From Isoetes taiwanensis (taxonomy: Eukaryota > Streptophyta > Lycopodiopsida > Isoetales > Isoetaceae): a stretch of 64,000 nt of DNA. Location: contig JAJEKV010000094.1 of NCBI GenBank assembly GCA_021234155.1, forward strand, positions 1,134,396-1,198,395, given 5' to 3'. The position numbers and the translations under genes were made by a program. Below are positions 21,325-33,546 of the stretch, one piece after another. The stretch's first letter is position 1. The number at the start of each line of letters is the position of its first letter. The notes beneath the pieces are model-generated. The model made no database searches, was not told the origin of the DNA, and saw only the letters and a list, made by a program, of their open reading frames with translations.

Positions 21325-24300
21325 GGCCTTGGGGAGAGGAAATTCGGGAAGCGACTTCGGGATTTTAGGGTATGCGTGCTCACGCGTCAATACCCCCACT
21401 CCACGTCAAGTCACGGCGCAAGGTCCCGTAGAATGTCGACAAGGAGACGGCCTCCGGCGTAAACCCCAGGGTTTTGCCAGGTTCTAGAAGGGTTTGCGTT
21501 TTGGGGGCCGAGTCCCCGTCCGTTACACTTGGGACCTGGCGAGAAAAATGCGAGCCGCCAGAATAATGGAGCAAAGGAGGCCCGGCGGGCGGGGAGTTTG
21601 GGCCTCCCTCCCCGATGTGGCAAGTAGAAGTCGGGGGCTTTTGCGATGGCAAGACATTAAATAAATTCGCAATTAATGCATTGTCTGGAAAATAAATTCG
21701 ATTTTTTGCCGAAATTTGGATCCCTAATTCATCTCCAGCAGACACGCCCCAATTTTGGGAATTTTCGGAGAAGGTCTAGGTCAAAAGGTTAGCATTAGGG
21801 CCGGTCCGGCAGCCCGGTTCTGGAGACAACCGAAGTGGCACCCTTCCCGAGTCAAGCGAGGCCCGAGGACCTTGGGGGATCCCTCACAAGAGGGGAGAGT
21901 CCCACCCCCAAGAGGCGGGATCCAAAAAGTTCCCGAGGCAGCCCTTCCTGGCGGCGCTCCCCAGGCCGACGCTAATGACCACCCTCCGGGCCCGGTTCCC
22001 CTATCCCGATTTGGATCCTCCGTTCGAGGGCCCCTCTTGGGAAGGCCCAAAGGTTCCAGATCGGTCCCGAGAACTTGTCAAACCCTGGGCGCCTGAGGTC
22101 GGCCTTGTAGAAACCGCAAGATGTTTTGTCGTTCGAGCACCTGGGAGGCTCGGAATGGCAAATCGACCACCGCCAAATCGTCGAATGGCCGAAATTACCC
22201 TAGGGAGCAAGTTACAAGGTGGTTTTTGAAAGAAGGAAACACTCCGCCCTCCCACGACGGTATCCAGCATCCACATCCTAGGCCAATTGACTCTGAGTGT
22301 GGACTCGGTGAGCTACTTTGGCGCTTCTTGGAGGTGGGTGGTCTTAAGCCCACGGAACTTGGTCCCGGGGCAATGTCGGCGTTTCCGAGTCCATTGCGTG
22401 CGAGCCGATCGCCATTCGGAGGAGGGAGTCGCCCGTCCGTCCCCGGGCCTTGGGAGAGGAAGTCGGGGCAAGCGGCTTCGGTGGGGATTTTAGGGTCCGT
22501 GCTCACGCGTCCAACACCCCCCCCACTCCCACGTCAAGTCACGGTGCAAGGTCCGTAGAATCGACAAGGAGAGGCGTGGGTTGCCGAGCTCTAGAAAGGG
22601 TTTGCGTTTTGGGGGGCGAGTCCAGTGCATTGCACTTAGGACTGGCCAGAAGCGGCAATGAAATACGAACAAGGTGAACTGACGGGCCCGAGTTTGGGCC
22701 TGCCTTCCTCCGATGTGGCAAGTAGAAGTCGGGGCTTTTGCGAAGTGGCAAGACATTAAAGTAAAATTCGCAATTAATGCATTGTACGAAAATAAATTCC
22801 GATTTTTGCCACCGGATCCTTAATTCATCTCCAAAGACACGCCCCAATTTTGGAATTTTCGAGAGAAGGTCTAGGTCAAAGGGTTAGCATTAGGGCGGTC
22901 CGGGGCAGCCCGGTGCGGAGGCAACCGAGTGGCACCCTTCCCCGAGTCAAACGAGGCGGGGACCTTGCAGGGGGATCCCTCACAAGAGGGGAGAGTCCGG
23001 GACCCAAGAGGCGGGATCAAAAAGTTCCCAGGCAGACCCTTCTGGCGGCTCCCCAGAGGGCCGCACGCTAATGACCACCCTCCTGGGCCCCCCCCCTATC
23101 CCAGGCCAGTTGGATCCTCCATTGAGAGGCCCCTCTTGGGAAGGCCCAAAAGATTCCAGATCGGGTCCCGAGAACTTGTCAAACCAGCGGGCGCCCCGAG
23201 GCTCGGCCTTGTAGAAACCGCGCTTGTTTTGTCGTTCGGGCACCGGGAGGCTCGAATGGCAAATCGACCCTGCCAAATCGTCCGAATGGCGAAATTACCC
23301 TAGGGGAGCAAGTTACAAGGTCGGTTTTGGGAAAGAAGGAAACTCATGCCCTCCACGACAAGATCCCGCATCCACATCCTAGGCCAATTACTCACGAGTG
23401 TGATGGAAGTGAGCTACTTTGGCTTCTTGGAGGTCGGGTGGTCTTCCTCCCCACGAACTTGGTCCCCTGGGGCAATGTCGGCGCTCGGTCCATTGGCCGA
23501 GCCAGTCCTTGGTCCCGGGAGGGAGGTCGCCCGTCCGGCCCCTGGGCCTTGGGGAGAGAGGAAATTTGGGGCAAGCACTGAGGGATTTTAGGGTCCGCCA
23601 AGGCGTCAACACCCCAACTCCACTTCAAGACACGGGCGCAAGGTCCCTCGACCGGCCGACACAAGAAGAGGGCTCTCCAAACGTAAACCCCGTGGGTTGC
23701 CGGGCTCTAGAAGGGTTTACGTTTTGGGGCCGAGTCCCGGTCTTCTGCCCACGAACTTGGTCCCCTGGCAATGTCGGGCGTCTGAGTCCATTGGCAGAGC
23801 CAAATCAGCGGGTTCCCGGTGAGGGAGGTTGCCCCGTCCTTCCCGTGGCCTTGGGAGAGGGAAATTCGGGGCAAGCGACTTCCTGAGGGATTTTAGTGTC
23901 CGCTCCGGGCGTCAACACCCCACTCCACTTCAAGACATGGTGCAAAGTCCCGCCGAATCGGACAAGGAGAGGGCCTCAAACGTAAACCCCGTGGGTTGCC
24001 GGGCTCTAGAAGGGTTTACGTTTTGAGGGCGAGTCCCGGTCTTCCAGCCCGCGGAACTTGGTCCCCGTGGCAATGTCAATGTTCTGAGTCCATTGGCGAG
24101 CCAAATCGTGGTTCCTGGGAGGGAGGTTGCCCGTCCTTCCCGAGGGCCTTGGGGAGGAAATTTGGAAAGCGACCTCCCAGGGGATTTTAGGGTCCGCGCT
24201 CGGCATCAACACCCCAACTCCACTTCAAGACCGTCGCAAAGGTCCCGCCGACCGACAAGGGAGGGGGCCTCCCAAACGTAAACCACGTGGGTTTGCCGGG

Positions 24301-24640
24301 CTCTAGAAGGGTTTACGTTTTGGGGGCCGAAGTCCCGGCCGCTGCGATTAACGCGTGGCGAGAAGCGGCCGGAAACGCATAGCAAGGGGAACTGACGGAA
24401 CGGAGTTTGGACCTGTCCTCCTCCCGATGTGGCAATTAGAAGTCGGGGCTTTTCGCAGGCAACACACTCATAAATTAAGTAAATAATGCATTGCACGAAA
24501 AATAAATTCTGATTTTTTACCACCGGATCCTAATTCATCTCCAGCACACGGCCCAATTTTTGAATTTTCGGAGAAGGTCTAGGTCAAAGGGTTAGCATTA
24601 GAACCGTCGGGCAGCCCGCTCTGAGGCCAACCGAAATTTG
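21325..24640. repeat. GC-rich tandem repeats, period 1.1 kb falling to 0.3 kb
   Basis: A block starting GGCCTTGGGGAGAGGAAATT recurs at about 21325, 22446, 23545, 23847 and 24145, so the spacings are 1121, 1099, 302 and 298 bp. All copies share a GGGTTT(G/A)CGTTTTGGGG block and GATTTTAGGGT. The 1.1 kb units contain a middle section of about 800 bp (with AAGGTCTAGGTCAAA, and AATTAATGCATTG) that the 0.3 kb units lack. The last unit regains part of the middle. GC content is far above the flanks. Copies differ by many one-base indels. Frames in this block are repeat shadows, not genes. It is most likely a tandem array inside a large CACTA-like element. Confidence 0.88.
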
Positions 24641-25010
24641 ATTTGGAAGATTTGGAAGATGCGGTTGACTTCAAGCCACAAAGAAACATAAATTTAGTGG
24701 GTGCTTCTATCGGTCGGGTTGGAGAAAAAATCCAAGCCGGATTGTCCATCACAAACTTCTAAGAATGTGCATTTGAAAGATTTAGAACATGGAAGTGTCC
24801 CATTTGTAAGAGCTACGGGAGAGTCCAAACCACAAATAATCTCGGAAGCGGGTTCTACCAAATCCAAGTCGAAATGTCGCGAAAACCTCGGGCTCAAAAA
24901 TGGCAAAATCGAGGCCCGAAGAAGGCGGGATCCAACGAAAGAATGCAAAATATCTTCAAGAATCCTTCGATCATGTTCATGCATGTATCAATGCTAGATT
25001 GTACCCAAGA
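24641..25010 (+). other. Coding-like open frame, unknown protein
   Basis: The frame 24701-24997 is polar and rich in Lys, Ser and Glu (for example GLKNGKIEARRRRDPTKE), and another frame continues to the left. Base composition drops sharply from the tandem array to its left. No domain was recognised. It may be an exon of a CACTA-like second gene. Confidence 0.3.
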
Positions 25011-25183
25011 GAAAATATAACAATGTACAAAACATAGGTTTAACAAAAGATCACTTGAACAATTCAGCATACTCCTCATGAGCTTGATTTATGGTTTCCA
25101 TCGTGAAGTCCTCCACTTGTCCATCCCCTTTGAACCATAGCTCCATGTCAAGTATAATACGTCGACCATGTCGGCGCTTAGTA

Positions 25184-25716
25184 TCATGTTAATGTTGTTT
25201 TTCTGTGGTGCTTCCAAACCACGACCATCTTTTCAAGAAGCATCCTCATCATGCTAGGCAGCTTACTGGTTCCTAGCAATTTGGTCAGTGCCTTCTCACC
25301 AATCACATACTTCTTTAACACCTTCATCCGATGGATCGTTGTTTCATAGTCCTCATCTTCGAGTGGAGGAGGGGGTTCACGGAGGATTCCCTTCCTTCTC
25401 ATGCCCTCGACGGCTCCTACACCAAGCTATAGATTAGAAAATAGAGAAAATACAATAAAGTGTATAAACTACAGAGTGTGTAGCCTTACTTGTGAAGACA
25501 GGTTCCATATCTCTCTGCTCTTGAATCCTCATCTCCTCCTGAATCTGGTTCAAGCGTCGAAGCATACCTTCCATGGCCATGTATCCCAAAAGCAATAAAG
25601 AAAAAACTCTCACAATAACTGCAATGAAAAACTAGGATCCGAGGATCGTTCAAAGCGAGTAGCGCAATACTCAAATCATAAAAGAAATGGAAAAAATGAA
25701 AGCCGGCCGATGACAT
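25184..25716 (-). other. Minus-strand coding-like pieces, unknown protein
   Basis: Two open pieces are interrupted by about 30-100 nt. One is 25184-25402 (MRRKGILREPPPPLEDEDYE start, then KKYVIGEKALTKLLGTSK). The other, further upstream at about 25486-25590, has an amphipathic stretch near MEGMLRRLNQIQEEMRIQEQ that could be a coiled coil. They may be exons of one gene with a small intron. No family was recognised. They sit beside the CACTA-like motifs at 25725. Confidence 0.3.
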
Positions 25717-25724
25717 TTAAAAAA

Positions 25725-25800
25725 CGAGGCGTCGTTTAACGGCGTCGGGCGTCGTTAAGCGGCGTCTATAACGGCGTTTTCGGTATTTCGCGGCGTCGTC
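25725..25800. repeat. ACGGCGTC / TATAACGGCG motif cluster
   Basis: It contains GCGTCGTTTAACGGCGTC, GCGTCGTTAAGCGGCGTC and TATAACGGCGTTTT in close succession. The same words occur at 20100-20190 in the same orientation. They suggest a CACTA-like subterminal region or a repeated element fragment bounding the 20.1-25.8 kb block. Confidence 0.5.
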
Positions 25801-26610
25801 ACGAAATTTGTTTTGTTTTAGCATATATATTGCCCTAGTCCTCCGGCTTCTCAAAAGCCCTCCATCCTCAGGCCCTCCGTCCTCTCTGCTCCTCCGGCTC
25901 TCCGGCTTCCTCCTCCTCCTCCTTCGTCCCGAGCTCCTCACACTCTCTGCCATGGCGCTTCTCTGATGCATGCCCGGCTGATGCCGCACCGAGAGGTCGT
26001 CACGGCCTGGCTGGAGCACCCTGAACCGCCTCGGTCACGAGTGGCTAGAGCGAACCCTAACCCAAGAAAGGCCGAGTTCAAGCAAGCCATGACAAAGGCT
26101 GGCGTGATAGGGGGCAAGAAAGACCTCGCTTCGCATTCTTGGGGCCCGGGACCTTCCCTCAATCTGAGCTCGAATGCACGAGAAAAATGCATGGTGAGCT
26201 CGTTGTGCTTGGGTCCGTATGCTAGAGGATAGGGTCCTTTGGGAAGAAACATTCTTTGAAGCCCTACTTTCAAAAAAGTTGCACCAGACCAACCCGGGGC
26301 ACGCGGGAAGTGCTCGTACATGAATTCCTTGGGGAAATGCAGACACCACGCCGGGAGGGCTTGGATTCCATGCCGGGGAGGCTTGTTACGGCGGGGTGGA
26401 GGAAATCACCGTCGAAAGCACCTTCGAACTCATGAGTGGATCACACCGGATCTTGATATATACCGCTAGATGTGCACTAGCATCCACTTTGTTTTGTGTA
26501 TTTGAATTGTGTATGGGTTTTTTATATGAATTTTGTATTTTGAAGGGAATACATATATGATTTTTGTATATGAATCTTGCATTTTGAAGGGAATCTTCAC
26601 ATTTTATGAT
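25801..26610. other. No gene recognised
   Basis: This is a CT-rich stretch (CCTCCGGCTT repeated words, 25835-25925) followed by GC-rich sequence with frames on both strands (25938-26321 minus, 25966-26232 plus), none recognised. The CT-rich leader followed by ATGGCG resembles a plant 5' UTR and start codon, but the frame closes after four codons. The stretch 26470-26600 contains a direct repeat TTTTGAAGGGAAT. Confidence 0.4.
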
Positions 26611-28995
26611 TAGTAAAGTAAAGTAAATTTATTCACTATCTCATAGAGACCCTACGGTCTAGGAGACGAAATATCAGAAACAAACATAAAGGTGCTACGA
26701 ACTAAGGGACAAATCAGTCCATCGCTGCAAAGAAACCTCACGAACTTGCCATATCTCCTCAAGGAGAGATGCAAGTAACTGTGAGCGTAACTGAAAAACT
26801 GTAAATACATTTCGAAGATCCGACTCTTTCAATCCATGACGATCTCTTATGGCTGCATACGCTGGACAGGCAATAAGAAAATGGTGTTCATCTTCAACTT
26901 CTTGTCAAACTTCACATGTTCTCTGGTCCCTAGGAATGCGGCGCCATCGTCCACACTCAATTAAGTAGGTGATGGGAGCTAACCCGCATCCGACAAATCA
27001 AGTGTTGGTGTGCTCTAGGTAAATGATCAAGGAGATATTGCTGCGGTGTGTAGGTGACCATAGGATTAATCTCTCTTTTGTAGAATTCCATTTTTCCTTG
27101 AGCATTTGCCCATATTTTATCAGTAACTTTCATCCTGACCCATTCCCTGATCCCTTCTGGCTTTGTAGGCATATCTATCATTGAGATGCCCCAACGGTTC
27201 AGCCACGCAACTCCCTTATGATACCAACCATGTTCACGGCTTGCTTCTAATACCTTATATGGCAATCTATCTGGCGTTAGAGATTGAACTCTAAGCACAT
27301 ATCTTATAAATTGGCAAAGAGCCTCCATACTAAAGGCAACATTCCCCGCTTACGCAGCGGCATTGGGTGCGGTGTTTGGAGTTTAACTCGAGCTCATCCA
27401 TCGAGAAAGTTTACGCCGCAGATTCAATGCTTTTCCATTTCTTCGCGTGATAGCCTCGGACCCCATGCTTGGCAACCATATGAACCATTGGTTGCACAAG
27501 TGCTCTATACAAATGATGGCGCATAGTCCAAATCCCACAATTGAATTGTGCGACATTTTGCCCTGCATTCCAAATAGTGCTCTTCTCGCGCATTTACTCT
27601 TTTGTCCACTGCAAAGCATTCCACGATAAGTATCTGTTACCTCTAGGCCCAAGTATCTCAGAATTATGTACTTTCCACCACACGTCGGTCATAGTATAAA
27701 TTACATACTTTTCTAGTACCAAACACCATGACTTTTGTCTTTTCTAGATTCTGATCATCTCTGTAAGCTCACAAAACCTTTTCAATACATTTAGATGCTT
27801 TTGCAAACTGTCTCGGATCGTGCAATAAGAACTATATCATCAGCATAGAGCAACAGTTGTACTAAATAATGCGTAATAAATGCCCCTCCAAGCAATTTTC
27901 CTTAAGCCACTCTTCAAGCTCATCAATGTATACTCAAAAAGCGTTGGCGATCTTTGGACAACCTTGCTTCACTCCAATGTTGCTAATAATTTGCTTCTTG
28001 CATTTCTCACTTAAAGAAAAACAAAGCCGGGACAATTACCTTCTCATATAGGCGAGCAAACATGGCTCTTATTTCACGCGGGACCCGAAGATCCTCCAAA
28101 CGCTGCATTAGCTTGTTTTAGGAATCAGACAAAGGCCTTCGCGAAAATCAACAAAGCACGATAAGTAGCTTTATCCCTGCCTTTGAGTCTTCTATAAAAG
28201 CGCTCTCATAACCAACAAATGATCGCGGTAGAGTACCCCCGACGAAAACCTCGCTTGTGCACATGCTCGAGATTGTTATTTTCCCCTGCATTTTGACAGG
28301 TTTTGCTCTAGCACTATCCCAAATAACTTTGCCATGGTAATGCGCTTATCATTATTGTGCGATAGTTATTTACATCCCCGCTTATCTCCCCTTTGTGGAT
28401 GGGGACAATCCCACTAACTTGCCAATCGGGGAGGAAAACCTAATGCCATAGCTGAATTAAATAGACTAGCTATTTCAATAATCATTTGATCTCCGGCCCA
28501 TTTAAGCAACTTCGGCTTTAAGCCCCGATGCATCTGCAGCTTTGCCATTTGCCATTTTCGCATTGCCTCGAAACATCCTTTGCTGTGATAAGCTCAGGAT
28601 CAAAAACATCCACTCTCTCAATATCTTGTGCATTGTCTTTATGGTACAGGTTTTGGATATGTGTATACATCTGCTCAGTGTCCACCTCATCCGCCCGTGA
28701 TGTTTGCGCATTCATATGCTTCCAAAATTCTGTTGGATGGCATATCAGCTTTTCATATAACTCTGTTTGTCTTTTTAACAGGAAGACCCTCTTTTTCCTT
28801 TTTAGCATTCCCCTGTATAATCTTAAATGCAGTTTCCTCTGAACCCCAATCATGCCCTGCAGATTTTTCCTTGCCACCTGACATTCATTATCAAACCAAA
28901 GTCTATCTTTCTTCCTTTTCGAAGTTAAAGATGAGAAAACATAAAGCGTGTACTTAACTGTATGTAGGACTGCCCCGATCGGCGCTTGCAAGCCA
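26611..28995 (-). pseudogene. RTE-like LINE reverse transcriptase, 5'-truncated
   Basis: On the minus strand the order is: a post-endonuclease linker (28518-28991, with DRLWFDNECQVARK and EFWKHMNAQTS), an RT start (GKAADASGLKAE near 28550-28500), NNYRTIMIS-type and AKLFGIVLEQ-type blocks in shifted frames near 28370-28300, YADDIVLIARS (catalytic YADD at 27836-27847), a LRYLGLEVT-type block at about 27650, and a C-terminal region ending in VEDEHHFLIACPAYAAIRDR, the histidine/cysteine finger seen in this LINE group. The ORF stop is at 26695-26697. The 3' end is a short (TTTAC)3 tail at about 26611-26628, a simple-repeat tail as in RTE-type elements rather than poly(A). The endonuclease domain is missing and several frameshifts are present. 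Confidence 0.8.
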
Positions 28996-29035
28996 TAGGT
29001 CTATACTAGGCTGCCAATTAACTTGGTATAAATGT

Positions 29036-32000
29036 CTATGATAACTTCGAAGTTGCAATACTAATGTTGCCTAATATGGTTTGTAGTATACACAAATTCG
29101 CATGCCAAAGTATTTTCTTATTCATATGTGGGAAGAAAATATAATCATAATAAAGTAATGAAGGTTCAATCGATGGTAGTCTTTGTCTAGCCCCCTCCCC
29201 CCCCCCCCAACACCTCCCTATTCGACGCCATCTCTTCTTCACCTTCAAATATGCCTTTACATGGAACTACGAACCACCATCGATCTTGCAAAGGATGCGG
29301 AACGAAGGTGACCTACAAAACCTCTATTACATTAGTTCCTTTGTTAATGACATATATAAATTTTATTGCATCCAAGTAAACATACTTGTTCACATTGCTC
29401 AACCCTCACGAAAGTGTCTTGATCACGATACCGACGAAGTTGAATCTAGTGAATACAGGCCACTCGGATCTTTGCGTATCGTGGCATGAGCACCAAAGAC
29501 ACACAAGATGAAACCATTCGGCATTGTTTTGAATGCACTACCGACATCAACCTCCATGATAGTCTTTATAGTACCAATCCATTCCAACATTGCCTCGATT
29601 GGGTTTGGTCCGCGACTACCGGTCAACAAACCGTACTAAATTTTGGCCGATATACCACAATCATAAGTCGTTTGCCATGATCCACACTTTGTCGTCGAAA
29701 GTGAGCACCGTAAGACCATATTGATGCATATGAATTATACTACAAAGTAAAGGAACAAATGTTCAAAATAACAAACGAAACTTCGTGAATTATATGCTAT
29801 TAAGTTGCACTTACAAATAGTGACACGCCTTTAGCATATGCAAATTCTTCGCTAGAAATTGACCACGCGTTGCCTTGCCATCTCTAGTTGTTCGAGCAGC
29901 CATTTATTGTTTATCTCACTTGGCATGACCCCTAGATGATCCGGAAGTGGTTGTTTTGCATTCTTTTGTCGATAGCGTCTTCTCTCATCATCTCTCTTTA
30001 TTTTTCTTCCTCATTATTTCTTTATCTATTTCTCCATGGGAGTGGAGTTGTAGATGAGAAACTTATTGACTTTTTGCCCGTTCTTCTAGTGTGAACAATT
30101 TCTTTTTTGTGGTCTTCCTTTCGAACTTCTCCAATCATAGTTGGAGTGTCTTCATCGGTCCATAATCGTGGAGCATTGGGGTGTAGATCGCCAAGAACTT
30201 CGGTGACATAGAATAATGACTCTCGTGCTAACCAACCCTCGGCCATGCAACCCTCCGGCCTTGCCTTCGACGCAGTCCTTGAGGACCTTCAGAAAGCGTT
30301 CTATAAAAAACATCCATCTAGGATTTGTTGTGCCAGCAAGCTCTACTTCGTCCACTAAATGCACTAGTAAGTGAGTTTGTATGTCCAGAAAACTTGTTGG
30401 GAATTCTTTCTCGAGCCAACAACATGCCTCAACGACCTTAGTTTGCATGTCCGCAATTTCATTTGTCGGTATCTCCTTCCTTGTAATCCATCTAAATATC
30501 ATTTAAGAAAGAAAAAAGTTAAGTGAGAGTTCAAAGATCGAAGTGTTTTCTAAATCCGCATTTAACACGGAAAACTCTGATAGGAGACATATTGCACGTA
30601 GTGGACCGTCGGCGAGACGACCCCTCAGAACAATAGGCATAACAAACTGCAACATCTTATGCCAATCATGAGATTTCAACCCAGTTAACTCCCCTTCGTT
30701 AGAGAAACAATTACGCAACGAATGCATATATCGGAGTCTTTATTGCCTTGATCGCTTCTCGAACGGGTTTCATACATTTTCTAGGCAACGATCCAATCCA
30801 CTTGTGGCCTTGTTCCTTCTTCGACATTTAGCCATGCCTTAGATTTTGATCCAACTTCTTGTAGATCTTCTCGTCTTTTAAATCGGTCCTTACGTCCGGG
30901 ACATGCCTCCAAATAGACGCCAAACATTTTAAAGATGTGCATGGGATCAAGAAGATGATGAATCTTCAATTCTGTCCAATAGGGTAGAAGGAAGAAGGAT
31001 GCTTTCCACTTCATTCCCTTAACCTTATTTCCTTCAAATGCATCCCACATGTTACCCCAATCTCTCATTGTCAACCTTTTGGGAGGCTCTTGATTCTAAT
31101 GTTTTTCTCTTGGACCTACGTGATCAAGTCCATTTTCCATTGGCGATATCTCTTGAAGTTTGCATAGACATTTTTTGCAATGCCGCTGATGGCCAGAGTT
31201 CAACTGTTCAAACCCACACAAGTGACATGCCGCATATCCGCACACTTGGAGTCCAGAGTTCATACAAAACCAGGTCAATCGCCGTTGTCCACATTAAGAT
31301 TGCTCTCAAGGTAAATCTTCTTCAAGACGGTTCTCTTGAGACATCGTAAACTTCAATACCTTCACTCCACAATGTCAAAAGCTCATCAATAACTATTTTC
31401 GATACGGATCTAGACTTTCCGGCTTCTTCGGTCCTGGAACTAATAGTACTACCATTAAATGGCTAGTCTTCATCAAGAACTCACGGTGGTAAATTATAGT
31501 TGATCAACATTATCGCCGGTTGACCACGCGCCGATTGATCGTCCATAAGGATTAACACCATCCGGTTGCCAACCCTAATCCCGAGATTTCGTGGCTCTCT
31601 TCCAAATTCCGCCATGTTTCATCAATATGCTTCCATTGCTTGCGAATACTAACTTCTGCGGAGTACATTGTCACTGACGCATTAGCGGCACACCAACCCA
31701 TGAGCGAAGCTAGAGATTCACATCGAAACAATAGCCTTATCGCGAGGGATCAATGGAAAGTAGCGAACCACCTTCATCGGGACGGTCTTTTCCCTTGGCA
31801 TCTCAAGGGCTATACCTAGAGGCACCACATTTAGGGCATATTTACGTGTTCTTGTAGATGTCATTCGGATAATATACCATGCAATCATTTGGACAAGCGT
31901 GAATCTTATGGTAGCCTAAACCAAAGAGGCTGCCAATATATTTTTATTTCATTGCGACTTTTTTGGGCATAGTGTTCCCTTGTGGGAGTATTTTCTCTTG

Positions 32001-32620
32001 GAATAACCGCATAAAAACGTACCTTTACGTGATACATTCAACTACAAATTCAATAAGTCAAGTGATTGCAATTGTACTTTACTCTAACAAAGCCGTAATA
32101 ATCGGCATTGCTCCATTTGAATTTGGCTTGAAGGTTTAATATCAATAAAGATGCCGCCAATCTGGATACGCTCGCCCCTGGATATAATACTTTATGCACC
32201 TCCTCCAATAAAGCATGATCTTCATGACCATAGCTAAGAGTATTTTCTTCGTCGTCTAGGTCATTGTCAAAGATTGGGCCAAACGCATCTAACATGTCGG
32301 CTATGGGGTCCTCAACTTCCATGAAGTCGGGCCACTGGGGGCATTGTCGCCATCTTCATCATCGTGATTCTGCTCATCTTCATCATTGTACTCTTCATTA
32401 TGCGTTGTGCCCATGTTTGTACCATACTTTGCTCAATGTATTCTAATTACTCGCTATCCGCAATGACTTTTGATGTCGCCAATTCAGTACGCTTGGATGT
32501 GGTCTCATATCCACTTGCCTACCCTGCACGTCAGATTAAACGAAATATATACGTGATTGATACATGCATTGAGAGCCCGTGTTTGTTAAACTTTAAGCAT
32601 CTAATAACTTTCGAAATATA
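29036..32620 (-). pseudogene. CACTA (En/Spm) TNP2-like transposase, frameshifted
   Basis: On the minus strand, in family order: an N-terminal frame 32050-32322 with LLEEVHKVLYPGAS and FKWSN; IHACPNDCMVYY (31861-31904) followed by CPKCGASRYSP, the hallmark Cys pair of TNP2 transposases; a REPRNLGIRVG block (31560-31620) and YNLPPW; LLTLWSEGIEVYDVS (about 31330-31390); a SGLQVCGYAACHLCG block (31096-31278); LPYWTELKIHHLLDPMHI (30781-31074); LTGLKSHDWHKMLQFVMPI (30503-30727); and LVHLVDEVELAG with NPRWMFFIERFLKVLK (30152-30502). A C-terminal part runs to about 29.42 kb. The family cuts and pastes CACTA elements. No element termini were found, and the N-terminal side stops at the LTR chain at 32.69 kb. 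Multiple frameshifts are present; it is not expected to be active. Confidence 0.88.
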
Positions 32621-32698
32621 AAATTTTATATCATAATCAAAGCATATATTGAAGATATAATACACATTTATCTTCAATATGTGCAATCTCATTCCAAG

Positions 32699-32791
32699 AG
32701 AAGAAGAATTCGAAGAATTCGAAGAAGAATTCGAAGAAGAAGAATTCGAAGAAGAAGAAGAAGAAGAAGAAGAAGAAGAAGAAGAAGAAGG
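32699..32791 (+). repeat. (GAA)n tract with GAATTC interruptions
   Basis: GAA repeats are broken four to five times by GAATTCGAAGAATTC-type words before becoming pure. It is the left boundary of the LTR chain. Confidence 0.9.
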
Positions 32792-33026
32792 AGGTATGGG
32801 AGTTTATGATTCATAAGCCCCATAACTCTAGAAATGGGGATCTATATCTTATATTACCACAGAAATACCATTGCACAAAATTATGGTTAGGATGTTTAAG
32901 GTTATTCTAGCCTAATGGGGCAACATGTAAGACATATCCCACTTTTCCTTAATGGAACATATATCCCACTTTTCCTTAATGGAACATGGACATTAAATTG
33001 ATTGTACCCTAAATTTATATTTTCCT

Positions 33027-33546
33027 TTGTGCAAAATAAACTTTATTTGCGTGTTTCAGCCTTTGGGTCCGCTTTCGAGGTGCTCGCTTTTAGGAATGAT
33101 CGAACGGGCACTCTCAAAGATTGATGAGCGCCTTAAAGTGGTGAAACTTAGGGAATATCGTCCTCCTTTCATAATAATCCTCAAAATGGCATTGGGTAAG
33201 TTTGTTACAAGACTCTTGCTTACCGTCTGGCTGGGCCATTCAAGATTCTTGAGTTTTTCTCACTGCAAAATCCGGCCAGTAGACATGCCTAAAGGCATGT
33301 ATGATAGAAATCCGGGGAAGAAAGCTAAAGGGGCTGGCAGTAGTACCGGTCCTGTTAGGAAGCTGGATAAAAATTTCTTCAGCAGAAAACTTGAACCGGG
33401 TGGAGCGGCTTCAAACAATGCAAAACGCGGGCCTTCCAATCAGGTTTGCGGACTTGTGCTCTGTGTTTTCGGATCTACAAGATTTGCTGTTTGTTGGCAT
33501 TGAAATACACTTGGCCTTTGTCTGGTACCTCCCTAAATATCTCTGA
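33027..33546 (+). pseudogene. Coding-like segment inside LTR A (5' copy)
   Basis: The frame 33027-33503 reads through DMPKGMYDRNPGKKAKGAGS and VRKLDKNFFSRK. An overlapping frame (33301-33546) then gives RVERLQTMQNAGLPIRFADL and DLQDLLFVGIEIHLAFV, so one protein with one frameshift is likely. The same peptide stretch is kept in the 3' LTR copy (39852-40182). No family was recognised. Coding sequence inside an LTR is unusual and may be a captured exon. Confidence 0.45.

Noticed and set aside
21755-24190. Many overlapping open frames of 60-155 codons on both strands
   Set aside because: They recur with the tandem-repeat period, overlap on both strands, and owe their length to high GC content.
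25938-26321. 127-residue minus-strand frame as a gene
   Set aside because: It overlaps an equally open plus-strand frame in GC-rich sequence and no motif is recognised.
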